From positions 11,408,001 to 11,472,000 of the forward strand of contig OZ199838.1 of the NCBI GenBank assembly GCA_964304625.1: a stretch of 64,000 nt of DNA, read 5' to 3'. Numbering within the stretch: the stretch's first letter is position 1; each line of letters begins with the position of its first letter. Both the position numbers and the translations under genes were made by a program. The notes beneath the pieces are model-generated. The model was not told the DNA's origin. It ran no database searches and saw only the letters and a program-made list of their open reading frames with translations. Below, in pieces: positions 44,879 to 58,325 of this stretch. The stretch is from Kudoa neothunni (taxonomy: Eukaryota > Cnidaria).

Positions 44879-47321
44879 CTGAGGGAGTATCCAGCTCCAA
44901 AAATTCTACATCTCCCTGTGCTCGCGCATTCCCTATTTTTTTAGTCGAATTTGACACATTTTTAAAATATTGAATGAGCGCCAATCAGACCAAAATTTTT
45001 ATTCTAACGAGTTTAAAAAACACGCCTCGACGACAGTCAGGCATACCTACTCATTACTTTTTTCTGCCTAATTTTTCATAAATAATTAATGCAATTTGTG
45101 TTTTAAAGATTTATAATATTATAAATATGTTCTCAGGTTTAAAACATCACACAAAATAAGAAATATTTTATTTCGCGGTTTTTTGAATTTTCGGTAATGA
45201 TAGATTTAATAGTAACTGTTGTAATTATACCTCACGTTGAATTTAAAAATTTATACGTATTTGTAATTTAATCCAATTAACAAAGGATATCTTTATTGTG
45301 GAATTTTCAACTTTTGTTTAATGTAAATGCTCTATTCATTTACCCAGCGGATAAGGACTTATTACAAAAAATATCTGATCGATGCAAGAATTGTCACAGG
45401 TATAACACTTTACGTCTACAATGACAAAAAGAAAGAGAATCAATTATTCGACCGATTTTTGTGACGATGATATTGAGAGATATTCTTATATATGTTCAAA
45501 GTATTTTTATTTTATGTATACCTTTTAAAATATTAATTATAGGAGTGATTGTAGAACGCATTTTTCCCCTGACCTCTACCTTATTTGGTATAAAAAGCAT
45601 GATCGGAACAAACGTATCAAAATTAGCAATGTCTCCATTACTTGAGTTAACTTACCCTTGGTGTATTGAAGAACAAAGATGAAGGGTGGTAGCAATAACT
45701 CAAATAACCAAACAACCGTTACAGTTTGGCATTCTGCGTTGAGAAATATTTGTTATAAAATGTTCCAACGACGTGAGAAAATGGATGGTGTAAATCGAAT
45801 CGTTGGAGTTGAGGAATATTTATTAAGAGGTCGCCGTAAGAACAACTGTGGGAGATTTTTGAGCATGGATAGATGGTTGGCCACCCCAAACTATTTCTTA
45901 AGAAGTAGGTTATTCCGTGGAGCGACTCCTTTGAGGTGTCAGTGGAGAATTTAAAGGTATGGTTACCGAGTGAACGGTCCTCGGGTTGTTGCCATTTGCG
46001 AATGCTCTGTCGACGAAGATAAAAAACGCAAATTGTTATAATCCAGGTTTTTTATTGTCTAGAAAAGGGATAAACGAACGTTGACTCAGCTTGCCTTACA
46101 GGAAGTTGAAAACGCGATCACAATATATACAGACGGGTGGTTGGGGTACAACTCTCTTCGAATTTACAGTTATAATCATATAATCACTCTAAAGAGTATG
46201 TCACTCCTGAGGGTTACCATATTAATACAGTCGAGGTTGTTTAGTATCACCTGAAAACAAAAATTATTCGGAAAATGAGCGGTGTGTCGCGGAATCGGCC
46301 AGATTCCTACCTACACTAATTTTGATTGCGTTCCATTCATAAAGGATATTGGAATTTCTTCGAATATGTTTTAAGAGAAATCGCTACTGTTTACCAATTA
46401 AATAATAGTTAGTAGAACAGAATATTTGTGTTTTGATTCCCTTCACCTTTTATACACCGTTATTTGTCACAAAAATTTCTGCAAACTTTAGATTTGAAAT
46501 TTCTTGCATATTTTCAATGAATGATAATAAATTAAAAAATATATTTGAATTACCGCTTAGGTTCTATTTATGAGAAAATAATTTTTACTTTTGAATGAAA
46601 TTAGTTTGACATTTTTTCTAAAAAAACAAATTTTTTAATTTATACTCACAATTGTTTCCTAATCATGATACTCAATTTTTTGTACAATACATTTATTACG
46701 GAACATAATTATCACAGATTGTTCCTCAAAGTAGTCAATATATCTGTACGAATAAACGTTAAATACTATATTTTTAAACTAATTTTGAATCTTTAACAAA
46801 TTGTCAATTACATTTGTTTGAAATATAATAATGTTTTCAAATTCTTCAATATGGTTCGTTCGGTATACCGTTATATATTTAGAATTAATACACAAAAAAA
46901 ATATATAAACTAACAAATAATTCATTAAGTAACAACTTATAGGTATTAACATAAAAAATGAAAAATTAAGGTTAAAAATGCACAATAAACAACTGGCATG
47001 TATTCCGGCGATTCAATTTAATTCATAACTCACAAGAACTTATTTTATAATATTTAATAATATTATAAATCTTAAAAATATAAATTGCATTAATTATTTA
47101 TGGCAAATTAGGCTGAAAGTGGTAATGAACAGGTATGCGCGTTATGCTACGCGATGTCCGATTGTTGTCAAAGCGTGATTTTTTGCAACTCTTTAGAATA
47201 AAAATTTCGGTCTGATTTGTGAGCATTCAATATTTTAAAAATGTGTTAAATTCGACTGAAAGAAAATCGGGAATGTGCAAGCACAGCAAGATGCCGATTT
47301 TTTGGAGCTGGATACTCTCAG
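44879..47321 (+). mobile_element. Merlin-like transposon with nearly 200-bp terminal inverted repeats
   Basis: The terminal inverted repeats run from about 44,879 to 45,055 and, inverted, from about 47,135 to 47,321. Shared blocks include GAGTATCCAGCTCCAAAAA, AGTCGAATTT, ACACATTTTTAAAATATTGA, AATCAGACC and AATTTTTATTCTAA. The plus strand inside carries a degraded IS1595/Merlin-type DDE transposase: RIVGVEEYLLRGRRKNNCGR (about 45,800, with the first acidic residue region changed from IDES), ITIYTDGWLGYNSL (second D, about 46,108-46,155), and GYHINTVEVV, then SGVSRNRPDSYLH (E region, about 46,210-46,315) and YWNFFEYVLREIATVYQ. Frame changes and stops break it. It is a different, longer family than the one at 7.4-8.3 kb. 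Confidence 0.8.
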
Positions 47322-50300
47322 ATTACCCAGATAGAATTTATTAAAACTATTATAGATAATATAGCTTTATATTTCAAACATTTTTAGTCAAGAAAATTCT
47401 AGCGTAGATTTCTACCCCATTTTTACTTGGAAGTTGTAAATTTTCGCGTGACTTAGAGGGTTAAATATATAAATTTATGTTCCCAACATTCAAATGTTCA
47501 TTTTGTTGTTTAATTGATTTTGTATCGATTCCATTTTCCGAAAACAAATACGATACTTTAAAATTATAGAAAACGCCGATACCGAATGGCATGGTGTGCG
47601 TATGTCTATATTGTTAATTTGAATTATGTACGGCGGGGCTCACTGAAGTTTTTAGCTGGCAGGTAAAATTTTTGATTTTTATGAGCATCGAGGGCCAGAT
47701 TAAAATTTTTTTAGAAAAGCAGTCATAAAATTGAAACGAAAATAATATAAATATAAACAGATAATAAATTTATATTTGTGTTTGTATTTGAATGTGAATA
47801 TGAATGTGAAACAGGAAACTGATTCTTGTGTCAGGATATGGTGTTCCAATTTTGAGGTCCCCAATGGGATTACGAACCATCAATTGTCTACCTTATAATT
47901 CAAAAAAGGGAAGTTGATTAAATTTATGGTTGTAATGAAGAATCACTATTTTTTCAGGCATAAAATTTAATGTTTATTAATTTAATCATACTCAAGTTGT
48001 GTAGATGTTAATAAGGTTTTCATTTGTCGGGGGTTTAAATTTTTTTTTATTTCTATATTCATCATCAATTACAGATGATTACATAATTTTGTAAAATAAT
48101 GTATATGATGCTAGTAAATATCTGAGGAAGGGTGGTTATTGCTTTATCATTTTAAATTTCTGGTAGAAAATCAATTAAACTCAACCAGGTTAAAAATTAA
48201 AGGTAATGAATTTGATTGATAAGTTGAAATAATTAAGAATTTTAAATTATCAGAGGTATAGGAATCAAATAAACCTTAAAAAATGTATCTTATCGACTAG
48301 TACGTTTTACATTCAGAATCTTGTTATATTGGTGTTCAGATGATCTCTTTTATTTCAATTAAGATATAATAAAAACGTTTATAGAATTAAATGAGTATTT
48401 TTTAATCAACATTCATATACTAAAGCAAGACATTGATAGTCTTCAAGTCAACCCAATTTTCACGCACATGCGCATTCGGATGTTAGGGGAACACCGCGGG
48501 GGTATTTTGATGAACCCTGATGTACGATTTTAACTAAATTTTATTAAAATTGTCCAATAATATCTCTTTTTATAATAAAAATTTAACTTCAATTAATTTC
48601 TGTTGACTATTATAAATGAATGTTTGGAAGAATTGTTAATAATAGAAATTTCATGTTTTTACTCTCTATATTACATAAAACTGAACAAGGAATTCTATTT
48701 TAAATTATGTAATTTATTTTCTACAAATACGTTTTAATATTATACATCTTTGACACATTGAGTGATAAATCTTACTTCAGCTCATATCCAACTCATAATA
48801 TCATTTAAATTTATTTATTATTTTGTCAAATAAAATATATTAAACAAACAATCAACTCAGTTTCTCAAATTATAATAATAGATAGTCTTAATAATTTTTA
48901 AATAATTAAAATGAATTACATAAATCCAAACAAATCCAAAACGCACTCCACTAATCATTGATGGCATAAAATTTGTTATAAACAAATTTTCGTAAGTTTT
49001 ACTCACCTAACAAATATTTAAAATATTTACAAAAATATACATAAAATTGATAACAATAGTCCACTCGATATTTAGTCAATTAAATGCTAAATTTACAAAA
49101 GAATATATATATTAATCGGTATCTAAAAATTCTATCAAATAATTTTGATTATTTTAATAATTCTTTTGAAATTTTATAACATTGAAAATATTTTTACTAA
49201 AATATCAATATCTATGACATAGAATAGCAGCATTTTTTTATCATATCTTTTTGATTCTTTTCGAATGTCTAATGTAAAAATAAAGAATACACTTTTATAG
49301 AATATAATGAAAATCCACATTAATTTCTGAGACTAATCAATTATAATATTATATTTGTGCTCCAGGATTTATCAGTTGGAACGATTATTCCAAAGTGCGG
49401 TTGTGATGGGCCCCTAAAGATATTATTCATGGTATAGAAGACGCAATATCCTTTTTTATATTAAATCACAGAAAATAAAATAAGTTATAAAAGTGATTTT
49501 AATTTTAAAATGTGTCTTATTGAGTTTTGGGAACCAAAATTTACTTCACAGATATTTTTGGATGAGTTCAAACAGTAGTCTCCAACCTAAAATTTTAATA
49601 AGACAGTTATTAGATGATTATGCATAGCTTATAAATAAGCATATCATGAAGTGTACATTGTTCCCCAAATTTGTATATTGGCCTGAAACTCCCATACAAT
49701 GCTTGTATTCAATCACCTATTAAGATTAATACACCAATTCAAATAACATTTTTCATACAATACACGGTAAAGCTATTTCGGGTCTCTTTAATGAATTTAC
49801 TACGGTAAAGTTTTATATATTTTAAACCAATGAATTATTATACCCAAAGTGTCTGTACATTCCGCATATTTTGAGCAAATATCGCGTGAAACTGGGTAAT
49901 TGGCCACAAAGTTTGTTAAATTTTTCTTCGCGTCTCTGATAAGATATCTCTATGTTTAAATGTTATAGAAAATAATTTTCAGTTTTTACCCGAAATGGGC
50001 TCGCCAAGAAAACCAATCTCAAATATTCTAAAGTTTGGTTTAGTTGTAGTCGTACTTCCAACCCAAGTTCATACTGTATAAGAAAAAATAGAGAATTAAT
50101 TAATAAATTTAAAAATATGATCTACTACCTGAGCTGTAATACTATCAGATATTAGATTATTCGCGCCTGTAATTTGTTAAATACTTGTTATTTGTAAAAA
50201 AATTACACAGCAAAACACAGAAACAAATCGATTTATTATTCATTGTTATTTTAGATCTCCTAATGGTTGAAAAAACACACCTTTTTATAGAGTGTTATCA

Positions 50301-51559
50301 TAGTGATTAAGATAAAATTTCCACTCAATAACCTAAAAAGATAATCACATTGTTATAATCTTTTAAAGTAAGTCTTGGTGGTTGTTTGTTATTTTATGAA
50401 GCATGACGAACATTATAAAATTAGGGTGAAATTGTTGGCAGATAAATCTTGTATCAATGTGATAATTATTAATCATTATTTTTAGACATACAATGACAAA
50501 ATTTTTACGAATTTTTATTATTGTTTCTATATTTTCCTTATAAACAATGTTTATTGGCACACATAAAATACTCAATATAAATGAATTTTATATTATATGG
50601 TTTAATAAATATTATGAATTCATCATTTTTTTTATTTTAAGATATTTAAGTCTTCAAATAATGTGGTACCAAATCTTTTTCTAATTCTCGCCAGAAACTG
50701 AAAAATAATTATGGTATCATATTTTAACTTCGTAATCTCATTTCATAATTATCTCCTAATGAAATGATTGATTTACTTCTTTTTTCGCGGATTAAATTAT
50801 GATTTATACGTTTGGAAGGTGTAATTCTTCTCAATATCAGCTTATCCGTATGGTTTTATGCATTATCACACAGCATGTCTGATTGGTGTTCAGCATTCAA
50901 CCGAAAAGTTTCATACACCTAATTAATTTCTTTATAGCAAAAGAAATAGGTATAAAAATAAACCAATTCCTTGCAAGAAAATTTTCGTCCATTCTTTTGA
51001 ATGCCCATTTAAGCCACGTATAAATTAAAATAAATTATATTTCCTGATCAAAAAATTATATTAATATACAGAATATAGTTAGCATATAAATTTTAATAAT
51101 GAATTATTAAAGTTTTTGTGAATAATTACAAATAAAAATATGCATTATTGTATAAAAATTTTTTTTATAGATTTTCAAATATTTCTACCTTAATAAAATT
51201 GCGCTTCTCTGAAAAAAAATGAAATGAGCACATCCGATAAAAAAACTTCCTCAAGGTAAAATATTGTCTTAACTGGTTAAAATTAAAAGCATTCGCGACA
51301 TTAAGAAAATAGAGATGATTATTTTGACACGAGATTATGGTTTTAAATGTAGAAAAAATGAAATTTACTACGTATCAACACAAAACAGCTATTAATAAAT
51401 ATATAATGATCTTTAGTCTAACATTTTCCTGCCATTTTCATTTAAATCATCAATATATTATAATGAAGAAAAAATGGTGCGCGAAAGAGAACTTAAAAAA
51501 TCATAATCCTCCAGATATGAAATTGATGTCTCATTCACCCCGCTTTTGCTGAATCTCAA
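47322..51559. other. 4.2-kb gene desert
   Basis: AT-rich with small GC-richer spots at about 47,630-47,700 and 48,455-48,530 that matched nothing. Open frames (for example 50,363-50,575 and 51,337-51,552) have low-complexity composition and no recognisable domain. Confidence 0.4.
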
Positions 51560-51563
51560 TTAA

Positions 51564-53195
51564 CCTTCAGAGTGCGCCGAAAATTACTATACACTTGGTG
51601 CTTTTGGGGTCATGTATGACCTCGCAATTTTCTTACATTATTATAATTTAAATATATTGAAAAACTTTTTGGTAATATTTAAAATAAGTCTATCGCCGAA
51701 TTCATACCGGATTTCGAAAAAAACATATAAACCGAGAAGATGAGATTAGAGACGATCATAATTAGAAGATCGATTTGACTGTAATTATTAAAATATTCCT
51801 TTATTTATGGTTTATTTAATTATTTTGTAACTCACATTAGCTAAATATTAAATGAACCTATACTTTATATCGGTGAAAATAGTTTCATTTTAGTAAAATT
51901 AAGTTTTTACCAATGTAGTAAATAATGCGTATATCGTTTGGATAAACTGATTGTAAAACCATCAATGTTAGAATAAGTTATTTAAAAATGACAGAATTTA
52001 TAGTATTATGATTAACAGCGCGTGAAAAAATTAAAAAAATAACAAATAGCAAAAAACATATATATACATATATATATCAACCAGAACGATTAGATTTATA
52101 ACCAAGAAAATCTAGTTCAGCGTTCTCAATCCCAACCTTATTGTCATCGCGTTCTAATTTTTCTTGAAAAAGTTCTGTTCCTCGCCTCTTCCAAAAGTAT
52201 TGATTTTTGAACTTAAACTATTTATATCCTTAAATAAAACTTCCTGTCACATTAAAATATGAAAACAATTGATACGCGCTTCATTTCGCATTAAACTTAA
52301 AATTTATTCGATCAGAACTAACTTAATTTATCTATTGACCTTAAAAATTAACTTTTTAATTCTTCACTTCGTTAAAAACGGCTCGAAATAAAACCCGTGA
52401 TAATCCAATACACATCAAGCAAAACTTTAATGTATACAGGGCTTACAAACCGAAAATAAATGATCAATATTACATTAGGTTAAATCCAAAATAGGGGAGA
52501 TCATGATTATATAAGAGGAAAGATCCGGATTAAAACCATTTCGATTCTTTTGGGCTAAAGACCACGTTAACTGTTATTATTTATATTTATATAATTATTC
52601 GTTGCGTTTGGTATTGTCTTATGATGTTCATAGTCATTTAAAAATAATTGATATAAAAATCGAGGTATTGATTTCAATGTGTGTTACACTGTCCAATTAT
52701 TTCACCATTACCCATGTCACATCAATGCTCAGATTATCGACGTCTCGTTAGAGCTGTTCATTAAATGTTCAAAGATTTTTCCACGTCTCACAGATGGGTC
52801 ATGGTTATTATGTTAGGAGACACTGCCCTATACGATTTAGATTTCTCTGCAGTCCATACTACATTATATTCGTCGTAATGCAAAGTTCAATTAACGACAA
52901 TTTATTAGAATCAGAATCCGTTGAATCTGACTCAGGATCATTACATTGAGTAGAATTGAAAATTTTACTGCAGTCACTCTTAAAATCTGTGGAATATTCT
53001 TCGCTAAAAACTATCCATTATTCGAAACTAATCCGCTTCGCTGCCACTCGTAGGTATTCGAACAAGGTTTTTCCTCATTTCCTCTTTATTTTATCGATAG
53101 AATTCTACATAACTTTGGATTATAGTACTTAAAATTGTTCTGTATTATTTAATGAAAACAAGCCCCCGTCATATATGACCCCAAAAGCACTACGT
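51564..53195 (-). mobile_element. piggyBac-like remnant bounded by TTAA, with a nested hAT
   Basis: TTAA occurs at both edges (51560-51563 and 53196-53199). The ends are inverted: GTGCTTTTGGGGTCATGTAT near 51,599 and ATATATGACCCCAAAAGCAC near 53,171. Inside, the minus strand near 52,900-53,010 encodes EEYSTDFKSDC and NDPESDSTDSDSNKLSL, resembling the acidic N-terminus of piggyBac transposases. The rest of the transposase is absent. A hAT element (52,118-52,825) sits within. Confidence 0.55.
52118..52825. mobile_element. Non-autonomous hAT element, family X copy 2 (nested)
   Basis: Runs from CAGCGTTCTCAATCC to GGAGACACTG and matches 30,913-31,551 through the interior (shared words such as GACCTTAAAAATTAA, GTGTATAC, ATAAAT.ATCAATATT and GTGTCACATCAAT.CTCAG). 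No intact target duplication is seen, so it is the more worn copy. Confidence 0.6.
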
Positions 53196-53199
53196 TTAA

Positions 53200-54107
53200 G
53201 ACGTACGCGTATCTATTTACTAATTTAGATAATTAAAAACTTTTTTCTCGCATTACATTAAGAATTTGTTTTTAGGAGAATAAAAATACCAGACATTGTC
53301 CATTACAAATAATACACTAAAAATATATTACAATATGCTCTGGGGTCTTAATGACTCCAAACTGTCAGGAAGATTAAGAGGGAGTCTTCTAAATGCAATA
53401 AATTAGCAACTAGAACCAGTTAGCTTGCATTAAGAGTTCACGTCATAGGTCCAGAAAATCAAAACAAATTAATAATGACTTACTGTAGATTAATAACTAA
53501 TCACATAAAAAATCTAAGACGATTAAAATCGAGACAACGAGGTAATATGTGTAATGTATTTTAAAAGTATTATTGTAATTTTAAATTCCTCTTAAATGTC
53601 ATCGAAATAGGTTTAACAAGTCTAATGTGAATCTGTAATTAATGCGTACAATTCAGGGTATTAATTTTCCAATATATCATCTCGGTGAACTTTGTATTAA
53701 TCTGGAAAAGCTTAAAATCAGCTTATCAAAAAAAGAATAACTTGTTACGAGTTAAAAAAAACGATATCAACAAAATTTGGTTTATTAATATTTATGATGG
53801 TCTAATAGAAGAATATAAACAACCACAAGACTTGATTAATGTACAGGTGAGTTCGTGAAGCCCATGGTTATCATTAGGGGGTTGAAGATTATGCAAGACC
53901 GTAAGTTGTAAGTTCCTTCTTGAACCGCGCACGCTCGTACCAAATAGTTGGCCTCCTGACTCACTTTTCAGTTGAAATTTTTGACCAAGAAACATTAAAA
54001 TAGAAACTTTTTTCTAGGTTCTTCAAGTTTTTCGTTGAAAGGGTGCATTAATTAAGTCATTTTGCCGACATAGTGTAGGTTACCATCATTTGTTGTCACG
54101 TATAAGT
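53200..54107. other. Intergenic upstream of APRT
   Basis: A third palindromic piggyBac-like end (GGGGTCTTAATGACTCC, 53342-53358) lies here. The APRT promoter is not evident. Confidence 0.4.
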
Positions 54108-54682
54108 ATGCCTGAAGATCTGTCAAAGCATATTCGACACTTTAAGAATTTTCCAATTGAAGGAATTGAATTTCGAGATATACTGCCTCTGTTTTACGAT
54201 CCAAAAGTGCTGAAACAATCGGTAGATGCATTTGTGGAGTATATACGCAACAATTACAGTGACGTGACACACATAGTTGGTTTGGATGCGAGAGGTTTTC
54301 TTTTCGGACCCGCCATTGCAATGCAACTAGGGACAGCGTTTGTTGCCGTAAGAAAAGCTGGAAAACTTCCGGGTGAATGCCACTCTGTAAAATCTACAAA
54401 AGAATACGGTGTGGTATGTAGAATTTTAGGTCGCATCGGCGGTAATACTTTTCACGAGTTTAGGATATCCTAGAAATGCAAAAAGATGCACTGAAACCTT
54501 CAGATAAAGTGGTTATTGTTGACGATATTCTCGCTACTGGTGGGACATTGAAAAGCGCCGTCGAATTGGTCAAACTAGGAACTGGAAAATTGCCCGAGTG
54601 TTGTGTGGTTTTTGGAGAACTGGCTGAACTAAATGGCAGGTCTCTAGTCGAATCCAAGTTCCATGCTCTCTATCAAATTTGA
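54108..54682 (+). CDS. APRT: Adenine phosphoribosyltransferase
   Basis: APRT makes AMP from adenine and PRPP (cytosolic purine salvage). Exons 54108-54413 and 54464-54682 join across a 50-bp intron (GTATGT..TTTAG) to 174 codons, close to the human 180. The start is the first ATG (MPEDLSKHIRHFKNFP, human VEQRIRSFPDFP). Motifs: GIEFRDILPLF; THIVGLDARGFLFGPAIA (human YIAGLDSRGFLFGPSLA); RKAGKLPG; KEYGV just before the intron, holding the Glu-Tyr of the catalytic loop; and the PRPP-binding VVIVDDILATGGT at about residues 118-130. It ends FHALYQI (human FFSLLQYE). The frame is intact and it should be functional. Confidence 0.96.
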
Positions 54683-55759
54683 TTGCGGTCATGCTTCTTT
54701 TGTCGAACTAGAAAAACTTTACCCAGTTTATTAGGCGATTTATGCAATTTTTCATCTAATACTTTATTGAACTTTTTTTAATATTAGTTTTTAACTAAAT
54801 TCTTACTTGTTTACGGTATATCAATTTAATAAAAGAACATCAATAATGACAACGCGCTCATCTAAATAAATTGTAAATTCGTACTAATTTTCGTGGCTTT
54901 CAGTTTTATGTCTATTCGTAAATTCTGCCCACCAAGAATTTAATACTGGAATATGTTGGAGCACTTAAACAACAGAATTAATTACGATCGAAATACAATA
55001 TCAGTTTAAGTCTAATTAACTAAAATAAACTAATTGGGATCATTGTAAATAAACATGCATTAAATTTGATACAAGAAAAAAAATACATCTCAGAGTAATA
55101 TATTATTTCCAGCTGGATTGACGATTAGAGAAAAAATTTAAACAAATTATCTTAACACTGTTTTATTGAATACATAACCAATGTGATTAATTTTTTATTT
55201 ATACTTATGTAAAATCAAAATATTAAATTATAAAAAATTTTTTTCAAATCTACGGCAAAATTGAATGTATCCATCCTAGAAAATAAATTTATAACCTCCC
55301 ATAGACTATAGAAATGGATAAATTTCAAAAGATAATATCTTAAGACATTGAATAATTATTTTAATTAGATATTAATAAATATACCAATAATTCATTTGAA
55401 ATTTGTCAAACAATGAATTGGATGTCGTAATAACGCTATCCACCTATATAGTGACCATTTGCACTACAAATGTGTATGTATGCGCGAGGATTAATGGATA
55501 TTTTTCTTGCGTTTTGCATGCCTTAAACGCCGTATTATTTAAAGAAAACGTATTAATTCTATATAATATATTTTTATGTTCGTTTTCAGATATCAATTAT
55601 GTTTATAGAGTTCATATCATATTAGATTCTCGTTTGTAGCATTAAAGCTATTCTTAGAAGTTAAAAATGCAATAGCAATATGAATAGATACTATAAGAGA
55701 AATTTGTTGACAACTTAAACGAAAGGACAAGCTGCGTTAACTTATCGCGCGGAATAAGC
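54683..55759. other. Intergenic downstream of APRT
   Basis: AT-rich; the frame at 55,403-55,639 has no recognisable domain. Confidence 0.4.
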
Positions 55760-57817
55760 ATGGAGGAACACGAGATTTTCCAGTGTCGTTTTTATTCTTA
55801 TTCAGAGATGAAACAGTCTCTTGAATATTTCATTCAGGTTTATAAGTAAAGATAACAATTTTAAATTCCCTATTGAAACTTGGTTATGCTTATCGTGCCG
55901 GAAGAAGCATCAAGAATTCGTCAACTGATTATAACGAGTTGCAATATCGTTATAAAAAATATGTGTGTCCCCATGGAAATAAAAGAAAACTATGTGGTAA
56001 TATAATTAGACCAAGCTCATGGCTAGCTAATGGTTGCGAAGTTTTTATAATTATCTCGAGTACTGATAGCTATTTGTACGTGTCAAAGTACAATGTAGTG
56101 CTCAACCATGAGCGATTCAATATTCTGTTATAAACATAACCAAAAATTACCAATGTCTATTCAAGAGAACCTTGAGAAGTATCTTAATTGGGGATGTGAT
56201 AATAAAAAAGTTAAGTTATCACTTGAAGCCGATCTAAACATCCCAATTAGTCTCAAAAAAAGTTAGAAATCTATAATATAAATCCACTAAATCACCAAAA
56301 CTCTCAAACAATTTTGATGAATTGAATAATACATGGGGTTGATATCCTGTTAGATGTTTATAAAGATGACTATGACCAGCTAAATTACATATGTTTTATC
56401 ACAAAAACGTTGAAAAAAAATTATCAAAAATACCCGTAAGTTAAACACATTGACGCAGCATATAAAGTCAATGGCTGGCATTATCCGCTTTATAATTTTG
56501 CGGTTGTCGACATTAATGGAAGGACTTGTTCCATATTTTTCGCTTTTGTTAAGAACGAATGCCAATCCATAGCAACCGGAATATTTTCCGCTTTTTTGAA
56601 AATTATGGAAAATATAAATGGAACTCGTGTTGCCTTTATCGATAAGGATGCAACCGAGTTTAATGCTTTAAAAGAGTGCTTTCCACATACAAGAGTAGTA
56701 TTATGTTCCTTCCATGATTACAAAGCGATGGAGAGAAAAATAGCCACGTTAGATGCCATGCCAATACTTAAAAGTAAAAAAAGTTAAAAGAATTGTCCCA
56801 AAAATTTATATACGCGTTGAGTAGTGAGTCGTTCGACCGTATAATCAATGAAATCACTGAAACTCATCCACCATATTTCATATATCTGTTAAAAATTTAC
56901 TAAACATCAAGCCTATGTGGACTCATTTTCTTCGACTAGATGTTTTAACTTTCAGATCTAGTACCAACAATAGGGTGGAACAAGTGCATGGAAAATTAAA
57001 ACGATTTTTATCAAAATCATCGCTTGCTAATCAATTAAATGTCATAATAAATTATTGTAAAGCCACCTGTAGTGATAGTTTGATAAATAGTGAATTGATT
57101 GTGATAAAAACAAAAATCCAAAATATCGATATAGATGCGTTACAAATAATCAACAAATTATCAACGTTTGCCTACAACAAAATAAAGCACGAAATAATGA
57201 ATCTCCAACTTTTGACTATTTGGAAACTACGTAACATATATTTTGTACATACTTTATGTAATTCGGCCATGGTAACGCATCTTAATGACAATACATACAA
57301 GTGTGATTGTGCATTTTTTCAGCAGCTATCACTATCACTATCATGCAAGCATTTATTTTCCATGTTAAATCCAATCTTTTAATTGGAGAGTCCCTTTGTA
57401 CTCGAAGGTGGTTTTACAGACACTGACCAACTATGTGATGAAAGTGAACCTAAAAATTCAAATTTTGAAATTCCATTAAATTCCGACGAATTATCTCCTG
57501 TAACAAGCCCTTAAAAAATTGACTCCAACAATATTTTCCTGCGCGAAGTGTCTGAAAATAATTCAAAATCCAAATTCGATGATAACAAGCAGTTATGTGA
57601 AAAAATATTCAATCAATTAAACTCACTTGGAGAGAATCGATATAAATCATTTTACACTGATTTGGAGAACATTCTCAAACAGAATGAAGAAAAAACAGTA
57701 TATTCGATTAACCAAATAAAAGAAAACTCATCTGAAAGATTTGAATTCAATATTTCTTCAACCAGAATCAGAGTAAGACCAAAATGTATAAAAAACTATG
57801 CTAAATATAAAAAATAA
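55760..57817 (+). mobile_element. MULE-type transposase with FLYWCH-like and SWIM zinc fingers, degraded
   Basis: Likely start MEEHEIFQCRFYSYSEM at 55,760. The pieces in order are: a FLYWCH/GCM-like finger (VCPHGNKR, RPSSWLANGCEV, LNHE; 55,955-56,110); the MULE DDE core HIDAAYKVNGW (first D, about 56,446) and AFIDKDATEF (second D, about 56,632), then VLCSFHDYK; NNRVEQVHGKLKRFL (E, about 56,970); and a SWIM finger KCDCAFFQQL, SCKHLF (57,300-57,360). A 90-codon C-terminal frame follows (57,548-57,817). Related proteins include ZSWIM1/3-like transposon derivatives. At least four stops or frame changes break it. I did not find terminal repeats. Confidence 0.75.
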
Positions 57818-58325
57818 AAAGACATTTTTTCCAAGTTTATTGATTTTTCAAAAAATAGTTAGTTTCAATATTGGTTTTTTAAAAGTAGTATGACGTTTAA
57901 GTCATGAAAAACGAAAGAAAAAAATCCATTAATCTTCACGCATACACATTTGTAATGCAAATAGTCACATCATCCATCTAATTAACTTGACAACCATAAA
58001 CCTTTTGATTTTAAGTGACCTCAAGATTTGCCACCTAACTTTTGACATAACGTCTGACGAAATTATATTTTTTAAATAAATTAAGAAAATCCTATCTATT
58101 AAATTTTGTATAAACGACCAAACACTGTTATATCAGTACTTCTATGCTCAAATAAATATTTCTCACCCTCTGTGAATAATGATATAATTTATACGTTTAA
58201 TATTAAAGACAGCAGACAGATAGCACAGGTATCCGACCACTGGAATGCAATTTGTGAGGTCACAAATTCTCTCCTTGATACCGATAAAATACTGGTACTG
58301 CTCTGTGAGCCCCAATCATCTAATA
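57818..58325. other. Spacer with one unassigned frame
   Basis: The frame 58,106-58,354 (+) contains DSRQIAQVSDHWNAICEV and DTDKILVLLCEPQSSNT, complex enough to be a real exon. It runs into the hAT end at 58,326. I do not recognise it. Confidence 0.3.
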
